DNA from: Pedobacter jeongneungensis
Lineage (GTDB): Bacteria; Bacteroidota; Bacteroidia; Sphingobacteriales; Sphingobacteriaceae
DNA: 64,000 nt
Assembly: GCF_000633455.1 (NCBI RefSeq)
Contig: NZ_AYMG01000016.1
Coordinates: 1 to 64,000, forward strand
Direction of reading: 5' to 3'
In this document: piece after piece, positions 63,841-64,000 of the stretch
Layout: each line of letters starts with the position of its first letter
How positions within the stretch are numbered: position 1 is the first letter of the stretch
Made by a program: the position numbers and the translations under genes
The notes under the pieces: model-generated
Told to the model about the DNA's origin: nothing
Database searches by the model: none
The model's input: only the letters and a program-made list of their open reading frames with translations

Positions 63841-64000
63841 ATGGAAGAATTTAAAATCGAGCCTTACCAAATAGATGTTGATGAGAACAAGTTGGCATCC
63901 ATAGATGCTAAAGTCAGAAATTTCGATTCGAGCATCCTACCCGATGTGGGGGCTGGGAAGCAGGCGTAGTTATCAAGGACCTCAAGCGGCTTACAGATTA
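63841..64000 (+). pseudogene. Epoxide-hydrolase N-terminus with frameshift (cut by window end)
   Basis: From ATG 63841 the frame gives MEEFKIEPYQIDVDENKLAS, the N-terminal domain of epoxide hydrolases. It stops at TAG 63967-63969 after LPDVGAGKQA. In another frame the sequence goes on as GWEAGVVIKDLKRLTD to the window end, which matches the expected W-xx-G...L..L.DYW part. Loss of one G in the GTGGGGG run near 63946-63951 joins the frames. The rest lies outside the window. Confidence 0.75.

Noticed and set aside
1..64000. tRNA, rRNA, complete insertion sequence or prophage genes
   Set aside because: None recognised on reading both strands; only a possible tRNA-like remnant at 57.05-57.12 kb.

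Overview
The window looks like chromosome of a Bacteroidota bacterium, most likely Sphingobacteriaceae and close to Pedobacter. This rests on protein family content (TonB-dependent receptor with a carboxypeptidase-like N-terminal domain, FucP-type transporter, many AraC regulators, ebo cluster), on TAnnTTTG-type -7 promoter elements, on stop-start overlaps of the form TAATG or ATGA, and on low to moderate GC. No rRNA, tRNA, CRISPR array, prophage or complete insertion sequence was recognised.

Layout. 1-1.43 kb: nine tandem copies of a ~164-bp dyad-rich repeat. 1.5-7.2 kb (minus strand): tellurium-resistance type stress operon (TerC, HAD phosphatase, phosphoribosyltransferase, two TerD-family proteins, TelA, an unknown 320-aa protein). 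7.3-11.6 kb: small secreted and enzyme genes (YCF48/BNR, DUF2147, DoxX, VOC, DUF1579, two DinB). 11.7-17.9 kb: GlxA-type regulator, then a sugar or sugar-acid catabolic cluster (AraC, FucP-type MFS, altronate/fuconate-type dehydratase, SDR). 18.2-21.5 kb: AlkA-type glycosylase and an SDR/ABM-like/AraC/MazG-like group. 21.5-29.9 kb: OmpR-type two-component system and a CusCBA-like heavy-metal RND efflux operon, linked by matching 11-bp-phased promoter repeats. 30.4-33.6 kb: beta-barrel protein, then a diheme cytochrome c/membrane operon next to a TetR gene, with the same dyad in front of both. 34.1-36.5 kb: TonB-dependent siderophore receptor. 36.7-42.4 kb: SDR, AraC regulators, lipoprotein, SRPBCC protein. 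42.6-49.5 kb: complete ebo metabolite-traffic cluster (Tmem220, EboA-F). 49.7-50.4 kb: an unrecognised overlapping 57-aa/177-aa gene pair. 50.6-54.2 kb: LysR, GNAT, EamA exporter, YcaQ-type glycosylase. 54.4-60 kb: two oxidoreductase loci, TetR-SDR-alcohol dehydrogenase and cupin-CMD/ABM-AraC. 60.5-64 kb: DUF3253, DUF5655, a plug-like secreted protein, an M1-like metallopeptidase and the start of an epoxide hydrolase.

Two themes stand out. First, regulatory DNA can be read directly for three regulators: the response regulator array at 21.5 and 24.3 kb, and TetR dyads at 33.0/33.6 kb and at 56.2/56.85 kb. Second, five accessory genes carry one lesion each: SDR at 19.1 kb (TGG to TGA), SRPBCC at 40.9 kb (frameshift), alcohol dehydrogenase at 54.4 kb (amber codon), cupin at 58.4 kb (frameshift) and epoxide hydrolase at 63.8 kb (frameshift). 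These are either real decay or sequence errors. The best candidates for poorly described biology are the ebo cluster, whose transported metabolite is unknown here, the 57/177-aa pair, and the TetR-controlled diheme cytochrome operon.
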